A stretch of DNA of 64,000 nucleotides from Clytia hemisphaerica (GCA_902728285.1 CACVBU010001363.1:282851-346850); one strand, 5' to 3'; positions 9,986-21,059 are shown, numbered from the stretch's first letter. The notes: generated by a model from the letters alone, not told the origin. Program-made: numbers and translations.

Positions 9986-11228
9986 GAACTTTCTATTTAT
10001 TTATTCCCTACAACCCTTCCCTCTCCCCCCACCATCAATCAATGATGAATTTCTTGCGTTATGCATTTTCGCTAAACGCTATGTTTTCTGACTGATTTTT
10101 TTCATTTTTCTCCTTGCATTGCTATCTAACTTTCATCATCAGGTAGGTCATTCAGCATCTAGCTTGTTTATTTTGAAATCTTACTTTAATAAATAAAGCT
10201 TTGTTTCTTTTGTTCTTGAAGCATTTCTTTTGTTCTTCAAGCATTTCTTCGCATCAGGGGCCGTAAGCTTTAAAAAAGACCTGTTTTAACCAGTCTAGAA
10301 GGGCTAATTTTCAAAAAATTTCTCCCGTCCGGTCGGCGCCAACCATCGTGGCGCCTCCTTAGACACTAATTAAGGGACACTAAACTACGGCCCTATCACC
10401 CTAACACCTACCACTTTCAAAGTGGAGCCGCGGCCCCTATCCATGCATGGTTAAAGTGTATTCTACTATAGTTACTAGTAAACGATAATTTTGTTTATGT
10501 CACGAAAGAAAAGTACTTATTTTTGTTGCATTTTAATTCTTGATATCATAATAAACTCTTAACTAGGAGTCCGTTAGGGGGGGGGGTCTCAGATAATAGC
10601 AATGTCATGGCTGAAACTCAATTTCTAGATCAAAAAACGGCCAGTGGGAAAAGTGCTTGGAATTTTGCCTGGTATAAATATTTTTCGTGTTTTTGTCTTT
10701 TCTTACATCAGATTTTATGATTCTGTTAATATTTTTGTCAAAAATTGTCATTAAGACATTAAAATAATAACTGAATAATTAATTAGTTCCATCCTTCTAA
10801 AACCACTCTCTTAGGGACCTTGCAAGCTTCTGCTTGGTGCCATTTTTTATCCATTCACACCATCCACATCACATTTTGTATAATAAATATTTTCCGTGCT
10901 TTTGTCTTGTTAGGCATCATATTTTATGATTTTGTCATTTTTTTTGTAAGTAAGTGTTGTTATGCTATTCAATTGTCATTTTATAATGTCTAAATAACAT
11001 GTATTACTTTTTTGTAATTTAATGCGTTATGTATTGATGTTATTTTATGTATATGTTATGATCTTATTATCTTTTTTCCGGTCTGCACTTTGTTGACCTG
11101 TAACCTGTGTCCTGTAACCTGCGACCTGTAACCTGCGACCTGTAACCTGCGGTTTACACAAACCGACAAAAGTGTATAGAATTTTCTATTCCCACCAGTT
11201 TTTTACTTATTCTTACTTTTCGAATGAC

Positions 11229-11354
11229 TGGATAGTGCTTTTCAAGGTTTTTAACGATTTTTCAAGGTTTTCAAGGTTTTTCCCAGAAAATTGATAGTTT
11301 TCAAGGTTTACAAGGTTGGGTGGTTCATTTTCAAGGTTTTCAAGGTTTTCAAGG
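11229..11354. repeat. Degenerate TTTTCAAGG tandem repeat
   Basis: About a dozen copies of TTTTCAAGG or TTTCAAGGT follow one another with a few interruptions. It lies immediately beyond the right end of the 3.2-kb element. Confidence 0.8.
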
Positions 11355-11369
11355 TCCCGTAGACACCCT

Positions 11370-11545
11370 GTTTAAACGCATGTGGAAAATGTCCAAATTC
11401 ACAGCAAAAATTTCCACGTTTTAAACGCACGTGGAAGAAATTGTCCAAATTCACAGCAAAAATTTTCCACGTTTTAAAACACACGTGCAAGAAAATGTCC
11501 AAATTCACAACCAAAAGTTTTCCACGTTTAAAATGCATTTTAAAA
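11370..11545. repeat. Three tandem copies of a 52-54 bp unit
   Basis: The unit carries TGTCCAAATTCACA, CAAAAATTT, CCACGTTTTAAA and a CACGTG-like word. The landmark TGTCC recurs at 11,390, 11,442 and 11,496. The frames reading through it on either strand are repetitive and not genes. Confidence 0.8.
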
Positions 11546-11565
11546 TACCAAGGGAAATTCAATCA

Positions 11566-11842
11566 TTAACCCTTAGAAGCCAGAATACGTATATATACGT
11601 TTTGAAAAGGTCATTTTACCGATACACAGTCTTTTGGTCATAACTCCTGACCACTTGAGATTCAGAGAAAAAAAAATCTGCTATTTTTTGTAGCTGAGAG
11701 AAAGAGCTTTCCAACGATACCAAAGTTGATACCTGAATCCTTTGTCCTGGTCGAGAAATTGCCTTTGAAAAAATAAATTTACAGAAAAAAATGATGAAAT
11801 TTTTGGCCTTTTTCAAAAAAGACAGCGGCTTCTAAAGGTTAA
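11566..11842. mobile_element. piggyBac-type MITE, copy 1
   Basis: A 277-bp unit including TTAA at both ends, with inverted termini TTAACCCTTAGAAGCC and GGCTTCTAAAGGTTAA. TTAA target sites and ends starting CC are the hallmark of piggyBac-type elements (Kolobok also uses TTAA). It contains the palindrome ACGTATATATACGT and no coding sequence. A nearly identical copy lies 114 bp downstream in the same orientation. Confidence 0.85.
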
Positions 11843-11956
11843 TAAAAATTTTTTAAATCTTTAAAACTGGTCCAAACAGTCCAAAATGACTACTGGTACT
11901 AAGAGAAAGTAGATAAAGGCATTTTAAATGAAAAAGAAAAAAACATTGAGTCTCTG

Positions 11957-12233
11957 TTAACCCTTAGAAGCCAGAATACGTATATATACGTTTTGAAAAG
12001 GTCATTTTACCGATACACAGTCTTTTGGTCATAACTCCTGACCACTTGAGATTCAGAGAAAAAAAATCTGCTATTTTTTGTAGCTGAGAGAAAGAGCTTT
12101 CCAACGATACCAAAGTTGATACCTGAATCCTTTTTTCCTGGTCGAGAAATTGCCTTTGAAAAAATAAATTTACAGAAAAAAATGATGAAATTTTTGGCCT
12201 TTTTCAAAAAAGACAGCGGCTTCTAAAGGTTAA
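11957..12233. mobile_element. piggyBac-type MITE, copy 2
   Basis: Same length, ends and orientation as the copy at 11,566. By eye the two differ at only a few positions, chiefly an A-run length and one T-run difference, so they arose recently by transposition or duplication. Each has its own pair of TTAA sites. Confidence 0.85.
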
Positions 12234-12378
12234 TCAGTAAATTCAGCTCCGGGTTTAAATTTTTACTTCAAAGCTTACCAGTTCTTATCCAACCACAACC
12301 ATTTGCATTTGAGTGCTGCATTATCTACCATCTGTGTGTGATCTGACAACCATCATAAAAAAGTGAGTTCAAACTTTT

Positions 12379-12672
12379 TTGATGTTGCAAGTATTTAATT
12401 TTTCAAATATACCTAGCATGGTCAGATTTATCCACAAATATTTAGTCCTTGTTAGAATTTGTGTAAATGAAAGTTTGTTGTGGAAAGATGATAAAATGTC
12501 CTGTTTTTCATCAAGAATACAAGAGATTGCATCTCTCTTGCCAAACCAAACGAAGCATCAAATCCAGGAAAGAATAATGATAAAACTTCATCATCAACCA
12601 TTTCTTGTAACAACCACACTAAAATCAAATCAATTAGACTCATTTAAAAGCATAAAAAGCAAAGAAAAATAG
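12379..12672 (+). other. Short open frame with faint SANT/Myb-like spacing
   Basis: The 97-codon frame includes WKDDKMSCFSSRIQEIASLL and PNQTKHQIQERI, spacing that faintly recalls a Myb/SANT helix set (W, then an IA-LP-RT-Q pattern). It lies upstream of the broken transposase at 12,973 in the same direction and might be its N-terminal DNA-binding exon. The evidence is weak and chance is possible. Confidence 0.2.
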
Positions 12673-12972
12673 CTAAAGAGCAGTAGCAACCAGTTGTTTA
12701 TTTTTTGCCGCCATCTTTATTTTGACTGTTATAAAGCAGTATGGGCCGATCATAGATACGCTTCCGAACCGGGCGACGTTTCCCGATCGGCAAGGAACCG
12801 TAGGCATGTTTTCCGGTGACGTGTCTCAAAAGAAACGTACTCCGCCTCGAAAAAAGAACACTATACTGTTTTCCCGCTCGGAGCTCGATTCAAAAAGAGA
12901 CTTGGAAAAAAAATCCATAATGGCTTCCCCACGGCTCATAGAAAATTAGACTTTTAGTATATAGATAGAGAA
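12673..12972. other. GC-richer spacer, nothing recognised
   Basis: A patch at about 12,745-12,880 is richer in G and C than its surroundings (ccgaaccgggcgacg, cccgatcgg), which could mark an inserted piece of other origin. Its frames match nothing I know. Confidence 0.3.
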
Positions 12973-14310
12973 ATGATCCTGTCAATTAGATTGGTGTTTA
13001 TTTTCTCGATTGCAAAATGTATTACATCTGTAGTAATTGGAGTTGAATTCCAAAACGTTCTTGACGATATTGTTAAGAAATTCAATGAAGATCCAACTAA
13101 CCTACGATATCAACAACCCTTTCGTTTAACAAGTTCAGAATACAGCAAGCCGATTCACATCTTTATTTGGTCACCTCAAGAACAGCATTGGGGATTTGAA
13201 CTTAGGTGCTTCCAGCACAATTCTAACTTTCAGCCTTATCAACTAACAACTAATATTGTAAAACAAAACTGGTTGAATCCTCGTTTGCTATTCTATGTCA
13301 GGAACAATATACTTTTGGTTCAACAGATTTACAATGCAATGGAGATAAAAATTGTAAATTGTTTGCATTGCATTGTTGGATGAAAAAATTTCAAAGACAT
13401 TTCAAATGTCTCTTTACAATAGATCAGGCTATTCCTATGCACTGATTGAGCTTTTGTTTGAAATGATCAGCAAAGGAAATAACTTCCAACAAGTATCGCA
13501 AATTCTTGCAAACCTTAGAATGAGGCACTACCATAGTTTTCAAGAAGAAGAGGCCCTAAGTAGTGTACTTACAAGCTTTTTTAGTGCTGCGAAACTTGAA
13601 GTACTATTATTTGAGTTCTTTTAAAATGGAAAGGTGCATTTGAATTTCCTGTCAATGAAGTCAAAGGAAGTGTATTGATTTCTGCAGATCATACTTTTAA
13701 AGTTTCTAAAAAAGTTGGGGCCTTTAGAACTTTGGATGGTAAAGTCGTCAAGTCGGACATGAAACTCTATATTGCTATGATTGAGTCAAGTGCCATAATT
13801 TCATGGAAATTAACGGATTCAACAGGTCACAATGAATTGGAAAGTGTATTGGATCATCTATCTCAGAAATGTGGTGATTTGGAATATAAATGTACTGACA
13901 ATTGTGGTCATGATTCCAGTCTATATCAAAAAAGATTTCCCACCAAAAAGGTTAAATTGGACTTATTCCACGCCGTCAAAAGGGTTACTCAACGTTCCAA
14001 ACCGGAAAAAGTGTATAAAAGCAAGAAATTTTGTGAACGATTTTCGGTTAATATTCAGACAAAATTATGATATAGGTTCCATTAGGACAAAAGCAACTCC
14101 TGAGCCAAGCATCATCATTAGAAATTTGGAAACCTTTCTTACCCTGCACAAACCCTTTTTGTCAGAACTTCCATCTAAAAATCTCGAAGAAATAAACAAA
14201 GAAATTGAAAATTAAAAAAAAAACATGGTTGTCTCTCCGGAATTGGACCTGGTCATGGTACAGAGAACAATGAAAATTTACACAGACTACTCAATCGGAG
14301 CTTATTAAGA
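12973..14310 (+). pseudogene. Broken DDE-like transposase, second copy of the left-edge family
   Basis: The protein is spread over at least four frames. In order: an N-terminal segment to about 13,300, then a frame change into FGSTDLQCNGDKNCKLFALH with the C-x-G-x-x-x-C knuckle, MSLYNRSGYSYALIELLF, a stop at about 13,622, then SADHTFKVSKKVGAFRTLDG with a candidate first Asp, TDNCGHDSSLYQKRFP with a candidate second Asp, LDLFHAVKRVTQRS, a shift near 14,045, and finally HGCLSGIGPGHGTENNENLH with a candidate Glu. The DDE assignment is by analogy with cnidarian transposase-like proteins carrying the same blocks. It cannot be functional. Confidence 0.6.
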
Positions 14311-14395
14311 GGTTTGTCTGATTTTTTTCATTTCTGTTTTAAACTGTCAGTTCTGTTGAAATGCTAACACCCTTTTTCAAAGAAAACCTGAGATT

Positions 14396-14520
14396 GACGC
14401 TAATTTTAGATTAAATACCTTAAAGGAAGAAATTTTGACAAAATGATATGAGAAAACTTGGTGGGAATTAATTTGGTGTTTGTCAAAGAAAAATTTCTTC
14501 CTTTAACGTTGCGTTAGCGT
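14396..14520. repeat. Small inverted repeat
   Basis: CGCTAATTTTAG plus TAAAGGAAGAAATTTTGACAAA on the left is mirrored by TTTGTCAAAG plus AAATTTCTTCCTTTA and TTAGCG on the right, making a 125-bp hairpin-prone unit. It is probably a MITE remnant. Confidence 0.6.
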
Positions 14521-15057
14521 TAGCAAGTTATTTATCATTAGTTTTTTGCTGCTTTTTTGGTTTAACAAAAAAATATTTTCCCAAGCTGTAGAACCGAAAA
14601 TAGTGTCAGAAATCGTCGTTTTCTGGGTTTTCATGCCTTTTATTATTTCTTTACTGGAAAGGGTTCTTAATAGTTACGCCCAAAACTAGCATGGTTTGAT
14701 CATTTTGAACTCCTTAAACAATCGGGATGAGCTGGACTTTTTACAAGATTCTCATTGGTTACTTGAAATAAAAAAAATGATACGTTCTTTAGAAAAAGTA
14801 ATAAAAAGCAATAAATTGTCCTATTGACGATCTATCAAATCACCAAAGATCTTGTAAAAACTCCAGCCTCGCCCAAACAATCGCCATAACAGCTGAAAAC
14901 GGCAAAACGGGTACAAAACAGGTTTTCTTCATGTTTGCAGGCTGCAGTCTTTTTAAAAATTTCCCGATTCTAGGGAAATTTTTCTTAAAACGGCTCTTTT
15001 CTGATTACTCAAAGTTCAACGATCACTTCTATTGAAAACTCTATTGTAAAAACGTTG
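14521..15057. other. No recognisable feature
   Basis: AT-rich, short frames only. The last 8 bases before 15,066 are the target duplication of the next element. Confidence 0.4.
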
Positions 15058-15065
15058 ATTAGGTC

Positions 15066-16007
15066 GAGTGTGATAATTTACGTGGGTCCCGTGCCCTCGT
15101 GGGTTCGTGCCCCTGTGGGTCCAAAAAAAAAACTTGTGGGTCCGAACAAAAAACCCGTGGGTCCAAAAAAAAACCCGTGGGTCCGAAAAAAAAAACCCGT
15201 GGGTCCAAAAAAAAAACCCGTGGGTCCGAAAAAAAAACCCGTGGGTCCGAAAAAAAAACCCGTGTGTCCAAAAAAAAAACCCGTGGGTCCAAAAACAAAA
15301 CCCCGTGGGTCCAAAAAAAATCCCGTGGGTCCAAAAAAGAAATCCCGTGGGTCCAAAAAAAAACCCCGAAAAAAAATCCAACTTCGTGGATTTCATTGGT
15401 TGGTTTGGTTCCGGAAAAATAAATGTCTCGAAACATTCTATCGTTTGCTTGTGTGTTTTAAACTGCGGGTCGGTTTTAGATATTGTCTGCGGGAGACTGA
15501 GTGTTCGAAAGTCTTTTTCTTGAGTTCAAGGTAGGACAAAACAGTCAAATATCAACTCTTTCAATACCGCCAGAAAGAGAAAGTTTCCGGATTCTAGCAA
15601 TTGACAAATGAGAAAGTTTGTTGCAGGGCGATTTCTCATTGCTGTTTAATATACGCGTGGGAGCTCTGTCTACATGCCAGCCCCCAAAAAGACATCTCTT
15701 ATATGAGTCTCAAAGATATGCTCGAGAGAGAACTCTAATAAAGAGACATACATGAAATTTTTGATGAAAGCTTAAAAAATTGATTACGATATAAATGTAT
15801 TGAAAGACAATATCTAAAACCGACCCGCAGTTTAAAACACACAAGCAAACAATAGAATGTTTCGAGACCTTTAGGGGTTTTTTTTCGGACCCACGGGTTT
15901 TTTATTTGGGACCCACGGGTTGTTTTTTTGGACCCACGGGTTTTTTTTTTGGACCCACGGGGGCACGAACCCACGAGGGCACGGGACCCACGTAAATAAT
16001 CACACTC
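15066..16007. mobile_element. Foldback element with GTGGGTCC minisatellite arms and 8-bp target duplication
   Basis: Ends GAGTGTGATAATTTACGTGG and its complement are flanked by exact 8-bp direct repeats ATTAGGTC (15,058-15,065 and 16,008-16,015). Inside the left end about 13 units of CCCGTGGGTCC plus an A-run (about 20 bp each) extend to about 15,370. The right arm holds only about four complementary units (15,885-15,965). Next inside, AACTGCGGGTCGGTTTTAGA and its complement form a second paired block. The unequal arms show that the minisatellite expands or shrinks independently on each side. Long frames through the array are artefacts of the repeat. Confidence 0.9.
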
Positions 16008-16224
16008 ATTAGGTCATTAAATGAAAGTCCAGAAAAGACGGCTCGCCATACAAATCGTCCGATTTCTACATGATTTGACGATAAAAATTATAATTTGTTT
16101 TTCCTTTTTTGCCGACTACTAGTTCAATTTTTAAGAATAAGGTGCAATATTTTTACAATGTATAGCAAAAGAAATTCTTAACGCAATGATATTAAATTGG
16201 TTCTTGTAAAACTGTCAGTCATTT

Positions 16225-18535
16225 CATGTCAGTCCATATCTTTTTATCTTAGCCATGGAAATGAGTTGAAACTTTGTAAATATACTCAAAAGAAGTAGTA
16301 AAACAAAAAAACTTCGAAAAATGTTTTCCAGACCCTCTTTAACAAACTACACGTTTTAAAATACTCAAAAACTCGACAAAAACTTTGAAAATGTTGGACT
16401 TGATCGAAATCTTTAAGACTACGTTGTCATTACTGGCCCTTTTTAACGTGCTAATGCTAAATGCTATTTTTACCTATATTTCGCCTATTTTGCTCACCTA
16501 ACCTAGTTCGAGAGCGCATCGTCATTCGTCATTCGAAACAGCCTTGACCGACACAATCGCCAAGGCTTAGTAATGAGGAGCAAGGGTAAACAACACTTTA
16601 CGGCCCCCTTTACGACCTAAGCATTAAAACAAAAAAGTCCGTTACAAGAAATTTCCCAGATATCTGCTTGGATATATTGTCGAACAACCCGTACGATACA
16701 GTTCCTTAGACATGAAATAAGTAATTTGGACCCAACTTTTCCGCCCGATAAAAATCAACTTGCTATACAGTCAATTGCGAACCCTGAAAACGAAACGTTG
16801 AAGGGAACCATAGTGTAAAGATGGAATACTTGGCTACGATGCGCGAGGTCGTAGGTTCAATCACTGGTCGGGTCATTTGTACTTGAAACCTCACTGCTTA
16901 ATGCTCAGTATTAAGAGAAAGAAAAAGGGTAAGTGGAGTAGTCCAGGGAGAAAGAGTGGCACTTTCCTCCACCTTTGGGTTGATAGCCAGGCTTTCGGGT
17001 CGCATTCGAATGCAGACATGGTCTATTAATACAAGTGCATATCGTAACAAATAAATAAATCAGATTCTTGTAAGAGTAATTACCATGATGCCACATTTTT
17101 TCAATTCAACAAACATTGTGTTGAACTCATGCGGGTTACTAAAAAATGACCTAGGTCTTCATATCATTAAGAAAGAATTGGTGAATTAGTGAACGTGAGA
17201 AAAAAAAACACAGTTATTATGTTCAATGATATAGGTACCTACTTACCGGTAGAGAGAATACTGACACCAAAACATCACCTCAATCAGAACATGACTACCG
17301 CGAAAATGGCGAAATCATATTCCAACCTGTGACAGCTATTATCAAATTTCTTCAGCGCACAATCAACGCTGTAAAAAGTAAGCGTGACGACAATCTAAGA
17401 TCTTGGATTAAGTTTAAAGTTGATACTTTTACTCGCGTGGCGGAAAGCATATCTCAAAAATATCATCGACGCTTTTTAAAAAGAGTCAGTGATAGAGAAT
17501 GATAACATAAAGATCAGTGTATTATTTCGATTCCATTGAAGTATAATTAATAGTTTAATACAATTACTGTAATACATTTGGAATGATGTAGAGGATTTCT
17601 TTTGAAAGAAACACATTTCAATTAAACTCGGAGGTTTATGGGGGAATTCTTCAATAGTAAGCATGTATACTGATACAATTTGTTAGACATTAATACGGCA
17701 ATCATTTGCTCTTCATCTTTGATTCTCTCTATAGTGATTAGATTGACACCTGCACGATAAAATTTCTATACTTCGTCGTCCTGAGGTTGATACTCGTGTA
17801 CAACATGGCACGGAGAATGCCCCGAATTTTGCCCACTGAGATGCCAAAAAGTGCAAATAAACGTGTCGTGAAATTGTAGTACGAGTTTTATATTGGTCAA
17901 ACCTTTCTCACTTCTGTCCAGGATTTTAAACATATTTTGAGCTCTTCATTGTTCGATTAGGTTATGTAGCCAATATAGGCAAAAAAAGGTAATGTGCGCA
18001 TTATTACCCCTAAAGAGTCAAAAAGTGCTTGCAACAATGTCACATCCTGGTTGAGTTTTGTATGATTTTTAAATTGGCCGCACTTCTATGAGGTTTTTGA
18101 ACTAGTTAAGTTGTGAAAAATAGGCAAAAGTTTATAAGTTCAATATTAACCACACTTCTATGAGGTTTGTGAGCATTCTTGAGCTCTCCAACTAGCTTAG
18201 GTAAGCAAATTAGGCGACATATAGGTAAAAATAGCTTTTTTTACCCCCTGAAACGTTGAAAATTGCCAGAAATGACAACGTCACCTTAATTTTCTTAACG
18301 ATTTTGATTAAGTCCAACGTTTTCTATGTTTTTGTTGAATTTTGAATATTTTAAAGCGTGTAATTTGTTAAAGAGGGCTAAACAGGCTAAAAATCGGCCG
18401 TTTTTCTCCAGGCGAGCCCCCTGAAAACATTTTTCGAAACTTTTTTCTTGAAATTGTTTTACTTTACTTGTTTTGAATATATTTACCAAGTTTCAAGACA
18501 TTTCCATGGCTAAGATGTCACTGACATAAAACGGC
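16225..18535. repeat. Large diverged inverted repeat (about 2.3 kb)
   Basis: The left arm (about 16,225-16,520: atcttagccatggaaatg, ggtaaatat-type words, GGACTTGATCG, CCTATATTTCGCC) is matched in reverse complement by the right arm (about 18,190-18,535: AGGCGACATATAGG, GATTAAGTCCAACG, CATTTCCATGGCTAAGAT). Similarity is patchy with several indels, so this is an old element. The ends and target duplication could not be fixed. A tRNA-derived SINE lies in the interior. Confidence 0.6.
16808..17060 (+). mobile_element. tRNA-derived SINE
   Basis: The head reads like a degraded tRNA gene: TAGTGTAAAGATGG in the A-box position, GGCTACGATGCGCGAGGTCG, and the B-box GGTTCAATCAC at 16,854-16,864, then ACTGGTCGGGTCA. 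An unrelated body follows and ends in an AACAAATAAATAAATC simple tail. This is the typical arrangement of an RNA polymerase III SINE mobilised by a LINE. It is not a functional tRNA because the A box and acceptor pairing are not preserved. Confidence 0.6.
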
Positions 18536-18877
18536 TTCTCAATAGTAATAATTCCTTAGCCGAGTTCTTCTAGGACCCCTTAATTCAAAAGCCCCCTTAA
18601 AACGCTATTTACCTCTTCATTCCATAAACTGGATGTTGAGGAGCACGAAAATCGTTTTGAAAATTACTACCCCCCGGTTTTAAACTGTCCGAAAAAGTGG
18701 TTTCCCCTGTCCGGATTGATGGGGCTTTTTTTTTGGTAACTCAGTATACCCTAAAGAACATCTGTGCCAATTTTCAGCTTGATGGCAATTTTGTCCAGGT
18801 CTCAGGCTAATTCTACCTGACTATACAGCCATGCTTCAAACTATCTTCTTATTAACGCTGAAAATAAATTTAAATAG
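18536..18877. other. Spacer, nothing recognised
   Basis: Short frames only; no paired ends or tandem structure that I can see. Confidence 0.4.
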
Positions 18878-19015
18878 TTTTTTTGCTAGCAACTTGCGAA
18901 TTGAGGTGGAGTCTGGATCGCTTCGCAACCCTTATACAATACGGCTAGTTTTGCTAGCAACTTGCGAATTGAGGTGGAGTCTGGATCGCCTCGCAACCCT
19001 TATACAATACGGCTA
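18878..19015. repeat. 68-bp tandem duplication
   Basis: The unit with GCTAGCAACTTGCGAATTG and CAACCCTTATACAATACGG is present twice head to tail (landmark GCTAGC at 18,885 and 18,953). Only one or two differences separate the copies. Confidence 0.9.
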
Positions 19016-19807
19016 GTTCGTTTGAATGATACTTCTATCTGTGTACACTTCCTGAGTTAAGAATTTGTTTGGTGTGATTTCCCTTGCTACTCGCGCTACC
19101 ATTTTGGCGCTCTAATATTATCTAATTTCTTATTGTTCTTTCAACCAATCAGATTTCGTCAATGTCAATATTATGTTTTGCCGTAGAAATACACACTTCC
19201 TTTAAAGACTGAATATAGCTAGATGCACTCTTCTTTTTGAAGATGTTCTGCCCAGAATTTCAGAACTTTTCAAGCGCAAAGATCTTTCTTGCGAAAACAA
19301 ATTGTACAGTGTTTTGATAGATTTCCAGAGACTTTTACAAAATTCGGATAATCTGTAAATGATTTTTTAGCGCAACTGTTGGTTCTGGGCCTACTTTTTG
19401 AAAATTTGTGTTTTGTGATACTTGTATTTTGTTGTTTGTCTTGTTCTTGTCTGCTGTTTAACCCTTTTTTGTTTCTTTGTATTTGTGTGCGAGTTTTTGT
19501 TTATTTTTCTATGTTTGTTAGTTTGTTTGGACTGCAGGTCGGTTCAGGGTTATGGAGCCTGGGGGAGGCTGAGTGTTGGACGTCCTTAAAACATGTTTAA
19601 AGCCGCTGCACCTGTCGCAAGTCGGGGACTCCAGATTGCTGTTTTGTTTTTCTGCTTGGCTTTTTAAACTTTATGTCTATCGGTTTGTTGATTCTTTTTC
19701 GCAAAAAATTCTCATTTCTTGACAGAATGTTTGATTGGTTTGATTTATATATTCAGAAAAATTCAAAAAAATGGAAAAAAAGGTATAATTATAAAAATAT
19801 TAGTCCA
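19016..19807. other. T-rich spacer
   Basis: No paired structure or coding motif. Around 19,530-19,590 the words CTGCAGGTCGG and GGGGGAGGCTGAGTGTTGG resemble the interior of the 15,066 element (CTGCGGGTCGG, GGGAGACTGAGTGTTCG), so a relic of that family may sit here. Confidence 0.35.
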
Positions 19808-20211
19808 TTTCTATGTCGGTCTGTGTAATTTACGATGCGCGATCCAACGATCCATGCATGATTTATGTCGATTTATTTTAATTATTCTAATTATGCACGA
19901 ATAAGTTTTTATAATGCTAGCTACAAACATCATATAACAATAACGAAAGAGAAATTAAAATAAGAAGGGGAAATAATTTATCATAATCAGAATGATTTTC
20001 TATGTAGAAAAAACAAAAATTGATAGCGAGAGAAAGAAAAATGTTTGCCGCATGCCTCACTCGTTTTCGTTTTTAAAATGAAAGAAAAAGCTTTGACGTC
20101 ATAGAAAAGATTTGGCGCGAAAAATTTATTAAAACACAAACTCATTTTTGTACTTTTACTATTTTTTTAAGAACAGTGAATAAGGTAAATAAGGAATCAT
20201 TGGCTACATTA

Positions 20212-20551
20212 CTCTTGTCTCCAGAATAGACGTCCCCCCGCTAATTGTTGAGAGCAAAAAAAATCCACCCCCCCCGCTCTTATTAAGACCCCCCGCTAAT
20301 TAAATTTGAATAATTAAATTTTTTATTACAGTGTAGATAGAAAATTTTCCTTTTTGTTAGTATTGGTTCTTATTTTACGTGTTCATTTGTTAAAGTTTCA
20401 CTTTTGTTGTTGAAATTGATATCAGTTAAAAAAAATTAAGTCTTCAAATTACCCCCCCCCTCTTATTCCATCCACCCCGCTTATTAGAATTTAGAAAATT
20501 TTCCTACCCCCCTACTTATTCGGACCCCCCCGTCTATTCGGGAGACAAGAG
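20212..20551. mobile_element. Tc1/mariner-type MITE with TA sites
   Basis: Ends CTCTTGTCTCCAGAATAGACG and the complement of CTCTTGTCTCCCGAATAGACG are flanked by TA on each side (20,210-20,211 and 20,552-20,553). Interior C-runs (cccccgctaatt, ccccccgtct) alternate with AT-rich DNA. About 340 bp, non-coding. Confidence 0.75.
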
Positions 20552-20717
20552 TACTTTTGGCATGTTCTTATAAAAGCCTTTCACCAACTGAATTGCAACT
20601 GGTGTTTTTATTTATTTGATATTTTTCTTTGTTTGATGATCAAGTCATTTGATCTTTCTCAAAAAAAGGTGAGTTTATACATGCCGCGCTATTCATTAAA
20701 AACGGGCAGGTCTAAAA

Positions 20718-21014
20718 CACAGATATCTAAGCCCGAAGGGCTAGATTTGCAGCTTTAAGCTTTCTCCAGCAAAAAAAAGTGAAGCTAAAATTTGACTTTT
20801 TAAATTTCGTGCCGATGGATAGGATCTAGCATTTTGATTGTTTTCGGAGCGCGATATCAAAAAAATTAGGCGGCAAACGCTATTTCACATCTCTCAAACC
20901 GGTGAAATTGCATATTTTAGTCACGTGACTCTGGTAGGAAATCCTTCCAAAGATGAGCTTCACTTTTTGAACAAAGCTGCAAATCTAGCCCTTCGGGCTT
21001 TACAGATATCTGTG
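20718..21014. mobile_element. 297-bp MITE with 8-bp target duplication GTCTAAAA
   Basis: Inverted ends CACAGATATCTAAGCCCG and CGGGCTTTACAGATATCTGTG, each continuing into AAGGGCTAGATTTGCAG or its complement. GTCTAAAA is duplicated exactly at 20,710-20,717 and 21,015-21,022. The opposite arm of the host element (21,830-21,850) retains the unoccupied sequence ggcgttttagacctgcc, confirming the insertion point. Confidence 0.9.
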
Positions 21015-21059
21015 GTCTAAAACGCCTAATACCTACTACTTAATACTTAATACTGACTG

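Larger units (their letters stand above)
8307..10960. repeat. Dispersed direct repeats of about 200 bp inside the 3.2-kb element
   Basis: A unit with AAAACCACTC-TTAGGGACCT, GCTTCTGATTGGTGCC, ATCCATTCACAC and TTTGTCAAAAATTGTCATTAAG occurs in the same orientation at about 8,307-8,505, 8,759-8,850, 10,665-10,797 and 10,798-10,960. The last two are in tandem. The first is interrupted by the CAGTGCCGTAG element. The copies are diverged, so the array is old. Confidence 0.7.
7971..11165. mobile_element. 3.2-kb TIR element with terminal minisatellites and 8-bp target duplication
   Basis: The left end reads ACGGTTTGTGTAAACCGCAG and the right end is its complement CTGCGGTTTACACAAACCG. Both are flanked by ACAAAAGT (7,963-7,970 and 11,166-11,173), an exact 8-bp direct repeat. 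Just inside each end lies a short array of GGTTACAGGTC(G/A)CA-type units (about 7,984-8,036 and 11,094-11,155), and the arms stay partly complementary further in (gcagacc words). The interior holds direct repeats and a nested MITE but no transposase. An 8-bp duplication fits hAT, P, Merlin or KDZ mobilisation; hAT-like is my guess. Confidence 0.75.

Noticed and set aside
10254-10396. hAT MITE with CAGGGGCCGTA end
   Set aside because: The left word is suggestive and TACGGCCC occurs at 10,387, but the ends are not symmetrical enough and no target duplication is seen.
15016-15534. Several long overlapping frames on both strands (repeats of GPTGFFF, WVQKK and similar)
   Set aside because: They arise from a 20-bp minisatellite whose period keeps many frames open; no protein signal.
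16808-16886. Functional tRNA gene
   Set aside because: The B box is good but the A box and acceptor stem are not, and a SINE body and simple tail follow.
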